Below, in pieces: positions 14,194 to 21,501 of a DNA stretch of 41,118 nucleotides. A model generated the notes under the pieces. That model saw only the letters and a list, made by a program, of their open reading frames with translations, made no database searches and was not told the origin of the DNA. A program made the translations under genes and the position numbers. How positions within the stretch are numbered: position 1 is the stretch's first letter; the number at the start of each line of letters is the position of its first letter. Source of the stretch: a virus; IMG/VR virus record IMGVR_UViG_3300042868_012832, positions 1-41,118 of that record; one strand, given 5' to 3'.

Positions 14194-14517
14194 ATGGACC
14201 TAAAACCTAAAATACGAAAAGTTTTAAGAGAACACTATGGTGAATTTGAAACGTATTTAGAACATAGATACGAAGAAGTTTTAACCGAGAACTTAATTAG
14301 TGGTTCAACAAGAATAAAAGAAGCGTGGGCGACTTACAACCAAGTAGTTTTAGAATTAAAAAATAGCATACAAAACACACTTAAATTAAAAGAACTTCAA
14401 TACAAATTAACCGACAATTCAAACCCAAACGATATGTGTATCGAGGTTATATTTGAGATAAAAGATACCTCACCAGAACTAAAAAGGTTGTACGAAAAAA
14501 TAAAAAATTTGTACTGA
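14194..14517 (+). CDS. Leader-bearing protein of unknown function
   Basis: 107 residues starting MDLKPKIRKVLRE then HYGEFE, a variant of the shared leader with the V-L-R-E cleavage-type end. Helical, with AWATYNQVVLELKNSIQNTL in the middle. Co-transcribed with the preceding gene (2-nt gap). Not recognised. Confidence 0.65.
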   Translation: MDLKPKIRKVLREHYGEFETYLEHRYEEVLTENLISGSTRIKEAWATYNQVVLELKNSIQNTLKLKELQYKLTDNSNPNDMCIEVIFEIKDTSPELKRLYEKIKNLY

Positions 14518-14598
14518 ATTGGTATTCAATTATTTATATAACTATTTGATTTTTAATAGTTTAACCAAACATTAATTTATTATAAAATATGTTGATAG

Positions 14599-14640
14599 AT
14601 GGACCTAAATGAAATCTTTAAGATATTTATTAGTAAATAA
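14599..14640 (+). other. Short frame repeating the start of the previous gene (possible remnant)
   Basis: ATGGACCTAAA here repeats the first 11 nt of the gene at 14194. It opens a 13-codon frame (MDLNEIFKIFISK) ending in TAA. It may be a truncated copy or an upstream leader peptide. Confidence 0.3.
14623..14632 (+). promoter_or_regulatory. Proposed phage late promoter ATATTTATTA (plus)
   Basis: 30 nt upstream of the preferred start at 14663 of the next gene. Confidence 0.35.
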
Positions 14641-14662
14641 CATTTTTATAAATTGTAGATTG

Positions 14663-15001
14663 ATGGAAGTTAATAATTTTTTAGTAACCACATGTCAAAC
14701 TAATAAGACTAGGTTAGACAAACTATATTATGAACATATAAATTATTTATTAAATGATTTAGATGAAGAAGAAGAAATAAAATGGGAGACATATGGTTTA
14801 ATAGTTGAAAGCTTACTAAAGCAAGGTCATAAAAATGTTTTAACGGAATTAAAATACAGAATGACTGATGGTGAAAACACCAACCAAATAATTTTGGATA
14901 TGGTAAATAGATATTCTGATAGTGTTGATGGTATGGTATGGTTTTTAAAAAGAAGGGTTGAAGAATATTTAGAAGAAGATTTTTATAAAAAATTATTTTA
15001 A
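14663..15001 (+). CDS. Small acidic protein of unknown function
   Basis: 112 residues from the ATG at 14663 (MEVNNFLV); an earlier in-frame ATG at 14609 would add 18 residues but lies before the promoter-like motif at 14623. It contains NDLDEEEEIKWETYGLIVES and ends EEYLEEDFYKKLF. No recognised family. Confidence 0.6.
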   Translation: MEVNNFLVTTCQTNKTRLDKLYYEHINYLLNDLDEEEEIKWETYGLIVESLLKQGHKNVLTELKYRMTDGENTNQIILDMVNRYSDSVDGMVWFLKRRVEEYLEEDFYKKLF

Positions 15002-15005
15002 TTTA

Positions 15006-15036
15006 TTGCCTTATTAAAATAATTTTAGTATGTTTG
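15006..15036 (+). promoter_or_regulatory. Bacteroidota-type host promoter
   Basis: TTG at 15006-15008, 20 bp spacer, TATGTTTG at 15029-15036. The next gene starts at 15054. Confidence 0.75.
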
Positions 15037-15053
15037 TATGATAAATTAAAGTT

Positions 15054-16448
15054 ATGAAAAAAGGTTTAACAGATAGGTTGGTATTTTTGGCTGAAACATT
15101 CGATGTTTTTGATTGTTCCTCTAATGAAATTGAGAAAAAAATTTCAGGGTTGGTGCAAGACAAGTATGAAGTTCAAACTATTTACTATGAAGAAAACGTA
15201 ATTGCGTTAGTATCTTCTAGGGTTAACGAAAAAGAACGTATTATAAAAAAAGTTAGTATTTGTATGGATGTTTTTGCCGAGATGATTTCGGCTGACCCTA
15301 CCAATAATAAAATATATGTTCAATGGATGCTTAATATGTTTTCTCGTTTTATGAAAGATGTTAAATCACAAGCTTACGGAATTCGTTTAGTTGGGGAAGA
15401 TTTGCCTCAAGCTGAAACATATTTACAGATTTTTGAAGATAATAAGAGAAAGAAAAAATTTAAAGAATTGTGTGTTGGTAGTTACTCATTAAAAGGTGTA
15501 AACGACCCAACAGATATCAACCAATACAAGTCTTTGTCACAATTATTTGATGCGGTTGACCCGTTCATTGAAAAAGACCCTAGTGTAATTGAAAGAACTA
15601 TTATGAAATTTGCAGATTTAGGAAAAGCATACATACCTGTTAAGGATAGAAAATTCACCGTTTACGTTCCGTTGACGACTGAAGCTTCTGTGGTATTTTC
15701 TAAATACGCTAACTGGTGTACTGCCAGAGAGGGTAATGGTATGTTTAAAAGTTACACTGAGAATAATAAACGACCAAATGGTGAGATTTCTAAAATATAT
15801 ATTATAATAAACAATAAGTTTTTTTCTGGTGAGTCTGATGAAATATTTCAAATTCATTTTGAAAGTAATCAATTAAAAGATAGAAAAAACGGTCAAAACG
15901 TTAGCATTTTTGAAAATGTTATCGCTGAGAGTGAAGGTGTTGCCAATTTTTTTAAAGAAGAATTGACAATCTTAGCTAAACAGAAAAAGACAGTAAAATC
16001 AAATCCTTATTTGGATTATTTGTTAAAATTTGGTTTTGCTGAAACGTTATTTGAATTGTTGGAAGACAATACACCGATTATTAAATTTATGGACCGTGAT
16101 GTACCAATGCTACCTAACGTTTCTAAATTTAAACACTTGGACCAGATTATTATTACTGGGGCGAAATTAAAAGAAATACACCCATCAATTGGTGATTTGA
16201 GTAATTTATGTATGCTGGTATTGGCCAATAATAAACTTACGTCTTTGCCGATTGAGATTGGCAAATTAAAAAATTTAGAATTTTTAAATATCAAAGGTAA
16301 TAGTATTAAAACAATACCGAATGAAATTTCTAATTTAGATAAAACTAACGGGGGGTCGTTATATCGTATAGTTGTCGATAAAGATGCTATAGGGGAGAAA
16401 AATTACAACAAACTAAAAGAGTTGCTACCAACAACAAATTTTAGTTAA
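15054..16448 (+). CDS. Protein with WCTA cysteine module and C-terminal leucine-rich repeats
   Basis: 464 residues. The central part has VVFSKYANWCTAREGNGMF (W221, C222), then KSYTENN and the strand ISKIYIIIN, the same arrangement as WCIT in the protein at 6383. Residues about 360-440 are leucine-rich repeats of the bacterial type (LSNLCMLVLANNKLTSLP, LKNLEFLNIKGNSIKTIP), usually a protein-binding surface. There is no signal peptide or membrane segment, so it is probably cytoplasmic. The host-type promoter suggests early expression. Partner unknown; the repeats suggest it binds a specific host or phage protein. Confidence 0.75.
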   Translation: MKKGLTDRLVFLAETFDVFDCSSNEIEKKISGLVQDKYEVQTIYYEENVIALVSSRVNEKERIIKKVSICMDVFAEMISADPTNNKIYVQWMLNMFSRFMKDVKSQAYGIRLVGEDLPQAETYLQIFEDNKRKKKFKELCVGSYSLKGVNDPTDINQYKSLSQLFDAVDPFIEKDPSVIERTIMKFADLGKAYIPVKDRKFTVYVPLTTEASVVFSKYANWCTAREGNGMFKSYTENNKRPNGEISKIYIIINNKFFSGESDEIFQIHFESNQLKDRKNGQNVSIFENVIAESEGVANFFKEELTILAKQKKTVKSNPYLDYLLKFGFAETLFELLEDNTPIIKFMDRDVPMLPNVSKFKHLDQIIITGAKLKEIHPSIGDLSNLCMLVLANNKLTSLPIEIGKLKNLEFLNIKGNSIKTIPNEISNLDKTNGGSLYRIVVDKDAIGEKNYNKLKELLPTTNFS

Positions 16449-16451
16449 AGT

Positions 16452-16479
16452 AAAAGGCTCCAGAAATGGGGTCTTTTTT
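16452..16479 (+). terminator. Rho-independent terminator
   Basis: AAAAGGCTCC, loop AGAAAT, GGGGTCTTTTTT; ten pairs including two wobbles, 3 nt after the stop. Confidence 0.75.
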
Positions 16480-16498
16480 ATTATATAAAAAAAAAGTT

Positions 16499-17029
16499 AT
16501 GAAATGGAAAAGAAACGGTAAGTTAATCGAAGAACCAATAGTAGATTACTTAGAAAAATTGTTTGATGAACAATTAGCAAACAACAGGATACTAAACGTA
16601 AGTATCGGTACAGACTCACAAAAAATAACTGGTACACTTTATAAGTTTGCTACGGTAATTGTTATTACTACTACTGAAGATTTGGGTGGTGGTGTTATTG
16701 TAGGACGTGGTGGTATGATTATTTATACAACATACAACCATGACTTTTTGAAAAAAGGAATTGAAGGTAGATTAAGAGATAAAGAACTAGTAAACGAAAG
16801 AATGGTATTTGAAGTTGGTAAATCAATTGAAGTGGCATCAGAAGTTGCTGAGTTGTTGGATTTGTATGAAATCCCATTGGCGATTCACGCTGATATTAAC
16901 CCAAACCCAAAACACGAATCTAACAAAGCGTTGCAATCTGCTGTTGGTTACATCTTGGGTATGGGATATGATTTCAAAGTCAAACCAGAATCATACGCTA
17001 GTTCAAATATAGCTGACAAACTTTGTTAA
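16499..17029 (+). CDS. YkuK/DUF458-family RNase H-like protein
   Basis: 176 residues from the ATG at 16499 (MKWKRNGKLIEE); an in-frame ATG at 16466 lies in the preceding terminator. The pattern matches DUF458 (YkuK-like): LNVSIGTDSQK, then ATVIVITT, GRGGMIIYTT, NERMVFEVGKSIEVASEVAE, IPLAIHADINPNPKHESNKA, GYILGMGYDFKVKPESYASS and an AD near the end. Acidic residues in GTDSQ, ADIN and the C-terminal AD are placed as in an RNase H fold. Exact substrate unknown; RNA or DNA:RNA processing is the family-based expectation. Confidence 0.75.
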   Translation: MKWKRNGKLIEEPIVDYLEKLFDEQLANNRILNVSIGTDSQKITGTLYKFATVIVITTTEDLGGGVIVGRGGMIIYTTYNHDFLKKGIEGRLRDKELVNERMVFEVGKSIEVASEVAELLDLYEIPLAIHADINPNPKHESNKALQSAVGYILGMGYDFKVKPESYASSNIADKLC

Positions 17030-17092
17030 TAATTTTGGTAAATATTTTATCCTCAGCACAGGTTGCAACATATTTACATAAAAAGATATACT

Positions 17093-17248
17093 ATGAAACG
17101 TTATGCATTAAAAACAAAAACAGGTGAAGTTATTAACAAAATTAGTGCGGTTGATAAAAACCACGCCGTCGAATTGTTTGCTAATATTAAAAAAATATCC
17201 GAAGAAGATTTAAAAAAAATTTTTTTAATAGATATTTTTATTAAATAA
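17093..17248 (+). CDS. Small conserved-looking phage protein
   Basis: 51 residues from the ATG at 17093 (MKRYALKTKTGEVINKISAV); an earlier in-frame ATG at 17063 is less likely because it adds residues from an A/T spacer. Of a type seen in T4-like genomes (YALK..TGE.INKI, HAVELFANIKKISEEDL). Function unknown. Confidence 0.6.
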   Translation: MKRYALKTKTGEVINKISAVDKNHAVELFANIKKISEEDLKKIFLIDIFIK

Positions 17249-17271
17249 ATTAGGTTTTTTGATTTATTAGC

Positions 17272-17281
17272 ATATTTATTA
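17272..17281 (+). promoter_or_regulatory. Proposed phage late promoter ATATTTATTA (plus)
   Basis: 33 nt upstream of the ATG at 17315, in an otherwise featureless A/T spacer. Confidence 0.4.
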
Positions 17282-17314
17282 GAAAATAAGATTTTATTTT
17301 AAAACTCAATAGAC

Positions 17315-17518
17315 ATGTCAAACGTTAAAAAAACTGTTAAAATCAAAGAAACTCACCTTGTTGATTTAATCGACAATATTGTTAATGAAGCTGTTGCTGT
17401 TAAAAAGCAAGAATGGATTAACGAACAAGCTAAAAAACAAAGTGCGTCAAACAAATTGATGGAAGCTAAAATTGCTAAATTAGAGAAAGCTGTAAGTAGA
17501 CTTACTGAAGGTAAATAA
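17315..17518 (+). CDS. Small coiled-coil protein
   Basis: 67 residues, highly charged, with an amphipathic helix in the last half (LMEAKIAKLEKAVSRLTEGK) typical of a short coiled coil. The N-terminus MSNVKKTVKIKETHLVDLI loosely resembles the leader family (I-K-E). Its own promoter-like motif and terminator make it a single-gene unit. Not recognised. Confidence 0.6.
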   Translation: MSNVKKTVKIKETHLVDLIDNIVNEAVAVKKQEWINEQAKKQSASNKLMEAKIAKLEKAVSRLTEGK

Positions 17519-17541
17519 TTTAAGCCAAACAAATTAATATT

Positions 17542-17580
17542 AAGACTGGGGTAGATTTTTTCTGCCCTAGTCTTTTATTT
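17542..17580 (+). terminator. Rho-independent terminator
   Basis: A 14-bp stem (AAGACTGGGGTAGA with TCTGCCCTAGTCTT, two wobble pairs) around a short T loop, followed by T residues. Confidence 0.85.
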
Positions 17581-17595
17581 TTTATACTTTTTGAT

Positions 17596-17605
17596 ATATT
17601 TATTA
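17596..17605 (+). promoter_or_regulatory. Proposed phage late promoter ATATTTATTA (plus)
   Basis: 11 nt upstream of the ATG at 17617. Confidence 0.45.
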
Positions 17606-17616
17606 TAAATAGTTTT

Positions 17617-18306
17617 ATGCAAAAAGTTATCGAGAAATTAACCAAGAATAAATTACCACTTACTTCTAGTGTGCTTCGTGACGAATATATTATAGCTAGT
17701 GAAATAGCTTTTGATTGTTTGTTTGACGGTACTTCAAAATTTTACCCATGGTTAATCCCAGAATCGTTACCAAAAAATTTTAAGATAGGTGTAATAGTTG
17801 GTTCAAGTGGGTCAGGAAAATCTAGCATGTTAAAAGAATTTGGTGTTGAGGGAAACCCTATATGGGATTCAAATAAATCAATAATATCTCATTTTGAAAC
17901 ACCTGAGGATGGAATAGACAAACTAAGTTCGGTTGGTCTTAATTCAGTACCTTCATGGTATAAACCATATAACGTATTATCAAACGGTGAAAAATTTAGA
18001 GCTGATTTAGCTAGGAAGATTAAATCAAATGCTGTTATTGATGAATACACCAGTGTTGTTGATAGAAACGTAGCCAAAGCAGCTAGCGTATCTTTATCAA
18101 GGTATATAAAAAACAACGACATTCAAAATGTAGTATTGTCTACGTGTCATAGAGATATATTAGATTGGTTAGAACCTGATTGGGTTATAGATACAGATAG
18201 TGGTGAGCTTATCGACGGTTTTTTTTTGTCCGACCAGAAATCAAACTTGACGTATATCGCACAAACCATGATAGTTGGAGAATGTTTGGGAACCATCATT
18301 ATTTAG
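17617..18306 (+). CDS. ABC-type ATPase, N-terminal part of an ABC-GNAT protein (frameshifted)
   Basis: 229 residues in this frame. Walker A is GVIVGSSGSGKSS, the ABC signature is VLSNGEKFRADLAR, Walker B is AVIDEYTSVVD, and the H-loop is VLSTCHRD. In related phage proteins this ATPase continues directly into a GNAT acetyltransferase. Here the frame after DGFF reads out of register to a stop at 18306, while the -1 frame gives the expected continuation (RPEIKLDVYRTNHDSW). The switch must occur at or near the 9-T run at 18219-18227. True product is probably 17617-18707. Known members are uncharacterised; transport is unlikely because there is no membrane part. Confidence 0.8.
   Translation: MQKVIEKLTKNKLPLTSSVLRDEYIIASEIAFDCLFDGTSKFYPWLIPESLPKNFKIGVIVGSSGSGKSSMLKEFGVEGNPIWDSNKSIISHFETPEDGIDKLSSVGLNSVPSWYKPYNVLSNGEKFRADLARKIKSNAVIDEYTSVVDRNVAKAASVSLSRYIKNNDIQNVVLSTCHRDILDWLEPDWVIDTDSGELIDGFFLSDQKSNLTYIAQTMIVGECLGTIII
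18219..18227 (+). other. Apparent -1 frameshift site at a run of nine T
   Basis: Reading continues in frame if one more T is present or if the ribosome or polymerase slips by -1. Downstream frame: VRPEIKLDVYRTNHDSW into the GNAT part. Confidence 0.7.
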
Positions 18307-18707
18307 ATACTAACGTAAATAAAGCTGCTAGATTTTATTTGGGTTTATGGGATGGTGTTGTTGTTGCTTTTGGAGCGGCTATTACTATGCCAAATGGTGC
18401 AGTTAAACATGCATGGAGAGGCCATAGGACAGTTGTATTGCCAGATTTTCAAGGAATGGGTATAGGTGTTAGGTTTTCAAATATAATAGCTGAAATACAC
18501 TTAAAACAAGGTCACCGATATTTTTCAAGAACTTCACACCCGCGCATGGGTGAATATAGGGAAAAATCAGTTTTATGGAAACCAACCAGCAAGAACAAAA
18601 AGTTAAGAACTGACATTAAACACGAAAAAACATATAACAATCATTTTGCGGATAATAAAAGAATATGTTATAGTCACGAATATATAGGTATAAAAAAAGG
18701 GGTTTAA
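18282..18707 (+). CDS. GNAT acetyltransferase domain, C-terminal part of the ABC-GNAT protein
   Basis: 141 residues from the first ATG, but the coding frame clearly extends upstream to the T run. The start region MFGNHHYLD and the acetyl-CoA loop VVLPDFQGMGIGVRF are typical of the GNAT half of phage ABC-GNAT proteins, followed by RTSHPRMGEYRE. The end IKKGV is encoded by the start of the terminator. It is not a separate gene in my view, although internal initiation at 18282 cannot be excluded. Confidence 0.75.
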   Translation: MFGNHHYLDTNVNKAARFYLGLWDGVVVAFGAAITMPNGAVKHAWRGHRTVVLPDFQGMGIGVRFSNIIAEIHLKQGHRYFSRTSHPRMGEYREKSVLWKPTSKNKKLRTDIKHEKTYNNHFADNKRICYSHEYIGIKKGV

Positions 18708-18720
18708 CACCCCTTTTATT
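18695..18720. terminator. Bidirectional terminator overlapping a stop codon
   Basis: AAAAGGGG, 7-nt loop containing the TAA stop of the plus gene, CCCCTTTT. The convergent gene ends at 18719. Confidence 0.8.
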
Positions 18721-19351
18721 ATTTTACTATCTTAGCAATTATTTGCACAACACAAATAATATTATTTCTACCTTTTTCATATTTAACATCAACAACATCA
18801 AATTCAAATTCTGGCGCTTCAAGATTTAAAGCTGAAGCTATTTGAACCTTAGCTTTACCGATTGCTAAGTCTTTAGCTATTTCTTTGGTTGGACCATCTG
18901 TTTTAGCTATCGACGTATATGTACCGTTAGCGTTTCTGGTAACACCAACTTTATCTGATTTTTCAGTTTTAAATGGGTCTTTTGTCATTGCTTGTGCGTT
19001 TGGTGAACCAAGTGACGCTGCTGCCATACCTAACGTACCTAGAGTTTTAGCAAAGCTACCTTCTTCAATTTCTTCTCTAAGAAGTTTTTTAATTAATTTT
19101 CTTTGAGATTCTTTCAAATCTTTTTCTGCGTCTTTTTCCATTTTCTCAAGTCTGTCATAATAATCTGGGAACTCAGTGATGTGGTCCATAGCAATTTCTT
19201 TTGCTTTTTCTTTATCGTCGGTATGTTCAGATTCAATACCAACACCTTTTTTTATTTGTGCTTGTATTTTATCGACTGATACGTTGAATTTGTCAGCAAT
19301 GTCTTGTAATGACATGTTATCGGATTTACCACCTTTTATTGTGTTTTTCAT
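18719..19351 (-). CDS. DUF5661-type protein with internal head-targeting-like motif
   Basis: 210 residues. Residues about 37-71 match the DUF5661 pattern (GIESEHTDDKEKAKEIAMDH, then ITEFPDYYDRLEKME). At residues 84-93 there is RKLIKKLLRE, identical in style to the leaders of other genes, then EIEEGSFAKTLGTLGMAAAS and SPNAQA, which looks like a hydrophobic core with an A-x-A end. The C-terminal domain (about 125-210) is a small alpha/beta domain without a match. If processed at LLRE, the first 93 residues would be removed. It starts 3 nt after the metallopeptidase gene, so the two are one operon. Confidence 0.7.
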   Translation of the reverse strand: MKNTIKGGKSDNMSLQDIADKFNVSVDKIQAQIKKGVGIESEHTDDKEKAKEIAMDHITEFPDYYDRLEKMEKDAEKDLKESQRKLIKKLLREEIEEGSFAKTLGTLGMAAASLGSPNAQAMTKDPFKTEKSDKVGVTRNANGTYTSIAKTDGPTKEIAKDLAIGKAKVQIASALNLEAPEFEFDVVDVKYEKGRNNIICVVQIIAKIVK

Positions 19352-19354
19352 AGT

Positions 19355-19762
19355 TTAGATATAATCTTCAGGGTGAATCCTACCCCATTTTCTCATTATT
19401 ATTCCAGCCAACGAATTGGCTTCATTTTCTATTGGGCTACCATCGGCACCGTCTATTTCAGTATCTGTAAGTCTTCCATCTATATTTTGTTTATGGTGTA
19501 CTAATTCATGTGCAATTGAACGCATTATATCAATCTTAGCTCTATCTTTAACGTAGACTTTAACTCTATGGTCACTATTGTGATAATATGCGGTTGTTCT
19601 AAGGTCTGCTGTTTTTTCAAACGCTAGTTCAACTTTTACATCATCATCGATACCTAACAACTTTTTAGCGAAATTAACAAAATCAGACACATCCAAGACG
19701 TCTTGTTTGTCTTTGGTCATGATTGCTTCTCTAAGTAATTGTTTTATAAATCCTTTTGACAT
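19355..19762 (-). CDS. Leader-bearing zinc metallopeptidase
   Basis: 135 residues. The N-terminus MSKGFIKQLLRE then AIMTKD is a clear copy of the shared leader. The catalytic motif is AHELVHHKQ (H85, E86, H89), and a downstream ENEAN (about E112-E114) supplies a likely third ligand, as in small gluzincin-type peptidases. Target unknown. With the leader it may be carried in the capsid; alternatively it acts on virion or host proteins late in infection. Promoter-like motif 14 nt upstream. Confidence 0.75.
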   Translation of the reverse strand: MSKGFIKQLLREAIMTKDKQDVLDVSDFVNFAKKLLGIDDDVKVELAFEKTADLRTTAYYHNSDHRVKVYVKDRAKIDIMRSIAHELVHHKQNIDGRLTDTEIDGADGSPIENEANSLAGIIMRKWGRIHPEDYI

Positions 19763-19776
19763 TGTCCTTGGTTTAA

Positions 19777-19786
19777 CTATAAATAT
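19777..19786 (-). promoter_or_regulatory. Proposed phage late promoter ATATTTATAG (minus)
   Basis: 14 nt upstream of the start at 19762. Confidence 0.5.
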
Positions 19787-19796
19787 TATTTAAATT

Positions 19797-19822
19797 AAAA
19801 AAACCCACAAAAGTGGGTTTTT
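19797..19822. terminator. Terminator downstream of the clpC region
   Basis: AAAAACCCAC, loop AAAA, GTGGGTTTTT, 3 nt after the end of the C-terminal clpC gene on the minus strand; flanking A and T tracts make it usable in either direction. Confidence 0.8.
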
Positions 19823-19825
19823 ATA

Positions 19826-21097
19826 TTATTGTTTTTTAATTTCTTTAGGTTTATTTATAATTAATGTTTCACTGTCTTTAGAATAAACAATTTTAATCGT
19901 GTCACCTTCTTCGAAGACTTCTGTAAGGATTTCATCAGCTACTAAATCTTCAACATAATGTTGAATGGCTCTATTCAAAGGTCTAGCACCGTATTCTTCA
20001 TCATAACCTTGTTTAGCAATAAAGTCTAACGCTTCTTCTGAAATATTCAAATTAAACTTTAATTCAGCTAAACGTTTTTCTAAGTGTTTAATTTCAATGT
20101 TTATAATTTCTCTAATATTTTCTTTAGATAAAGAGTTAAAGATGATAGCTTCGTCAATACGGTTAAGAAATTCTGGTTTAAATTTCTTTTTCAAGGCTTT
20201 ATCGATAATGGCTCTAGATTTAGATTCTTCATTAAAACTTGATGTACCAGTTTCAAAACCCATTGATTTCCCAAATGAATTAGCTTCTCTAACACCAATA
20301 TTTGATGTCATAATTATAAGAGCATTTTTAAAATTAACTTTACGACCCAACCCATCAGTTAAATGACCTTCATCAAGTAATTGTAACAATAAGTTGAATA
20401 CATCATCGTGAGCTTTTTCAATCTCATCAAATAAGATAACACAATGTGGTTTACGTCTAACTTTTTCAGTCAACTGACCCCCTTGGTCGTATCCAACGTA
20501 GCCTGGTGGTGGACCAACCAACCTCGACACAGAATGTTTCTCCATGTATTCAGACATGTCTACCCTAACAAGAGCTTCAGAGTCACCATATACATGTTCA
20601 GCAAGTAATTTAGCAAGAAGTGTATTGTGTGATAAAATACCATTGGTGTAATATCGTCTGTTAGAACCCTCCACTAATTCAAGGTCATACATAACTTCTT
20701 CATAACCTAAATTGGTTACTTCAATAACTTCAGATTCTGTTAGATTACCCTTGTCATCAGAAACCATAACAAAAGACCCAATTTTTAAGTCTTTAACAAA
20801 CACTTCAGTTAAACCAATTGGTTCAAATGTGGTTTCATCATATTCGGTAACGAATACAATGTGATTATCAGCACATTTAAGTTCTTTACCATCACTTAAT
20901 TTAAGATGATATACTTCATATGGTATTGTTTCGTGTAACGCCTCTATGTCAACAAAACCATCATCAGTTAAAACTTCATAATCACTAATTTTGGTTGTTT
21001 TGGTAATTTTCTTTAACGAATCTAATTCGTGTTTATCAAATAATAAAACATTATCTGATTTATCAACTCTTTTTTTAATTTCTTCTATTCTATTCAT
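19826..21097 (-). CDS. clpC: Split-intein C-half fused to the C-terminal part of ClpC-type ATPase
   Basis: 423 residues. Residues 1-158 are the C-terminal part of a split intein: block B-like LSDGKELKCADNHIVF, block F-like MYDLELVEGSNRRYYTNG and the terminal ILSHN. The extein starts with T at residue 159 and restores the second AAA+ Walker A when joined to GPTGVGK from the gene at 23004. It then has GPPPGYVGYDQGG, VILFDEIEKAHDDV, TSNIGVRE and KPEFLNRIDE, the usual ClpC/ClpB sequence. A tripeptide MGF (in SFGKSMGFETG) sits where ClpC has its ClpP-docking loop. Protein splicing in trans would rebuild a ClpC of about 834 residues. Confidence 0.9.
   Translation of the reverse strand: MNRIEEIKKRVDKSDNVLLFDKHELDSLKKITKTTKISDYEVLTDDGFVDIEALHETIPYEVYHLKLSDGKELKCADNHIVFVTEYDETTFEPIGLTEVFVKDLKIGSFVMVSDDKGNLTESEVIEVTNLGYEEVMYDLELVEGSNRRYYTNGILSHNTLLAKLLAEHVYGDSEALVRVDMSEYMEKHSVSRLVGPPPGYVGYDQGGQLTEKVRRKPHCVILFDEIEKAHDDVFNLLLQLLDEGHLTDGLGRKVNFKNALIIMTSNIGVREANSFGKSMGFETGTSSFNEESKSRAIIDKALKKKFKPEFLNRIDEAIIFNSLSKENIREIINIEIKHLEKRLAELKFNLNISEEALDFIAKQGYDEEYGARPLNRAIQHYVEDLVADEILTEVFEEGDTIKIVYSKDSETLIINKPKEIKKQ
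20624..21097 (-). other. C-terminal fragment of a split intein in clpC
   Basis: 158 residues from MNRIEEIKKR to SHN, with T as the +1 residue. It contains everything after the first block, including SDYEVLTDDGF and block B. Confidence 0.85.
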
Positions 21098-21500
21098 AAC
21101 TTTCTATTTTTATTTTATTTCTACTAAAATTAAACGTATAATTTATTAATGGATGGTTAAAATCAATTTCACTAAATACATTCCTATCAATATCAATTCT
21201 AATACAAGTTTTCATAATATCTACATTACTTAATACTCGTTCTTCCATTTCATCATGTTTAGGGATAAACCTTTTATTATTTAACAAACTCCACCCACGA
21301 TAACAGAATGGTTTTACTTTGTAATTATATCTTAGTTTATCATAGTCAAAAACCATTCTAACACCTCTGTTTGTTAAATAATAAAAATCCCTTGTCATAT
21401 ATACACAAGGTTCTACTATTCGTTCATCTTTCAATATAAAACCACTTTCCAAAATTGATTTTAATCTTTTTAAATTTGATACATTGTGATATAATTCCAT
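21090..21500 (-). CDS. Unknown protein inside the split clpC locus
   Basis: 136 residues beginning MELYHNVSNLKRLKSILESG. The start resembles small proteins of the type LYHgt...L..IL..GF seen in ADP-ribosyl-transferase-like and related folds, but no catalytic triad can be assigned, so this is only a hint. It overlaps the start of the intein C-half gene by 8 nt, so the two are translated together. It is probably cargo carried with the homing element or an insertion tolerated there. Confidence 0.55.
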   Translation of the reverse strand: MELYHNVSNLKRLKSILESGFILKDERIVEPCVYMTRDFYYLTNRGVRMVFDYDKLRYNYKVKPFCYRGWSLLNNKRFIPKHDEMEERVLSNVDIMKTCIRIDIDRNVFSEIDFNHPLINYTFNFSRNKIKIESYE

Positions 21501-21501
21501 A

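Noticed and set aside
20097-20366. Plus-strand open frames opposite clpC (also 23242-23670, 23848-24171, 24241-24576)
   Set aside because: Antisense shadows of strongly conserved ClpC coding sequence.
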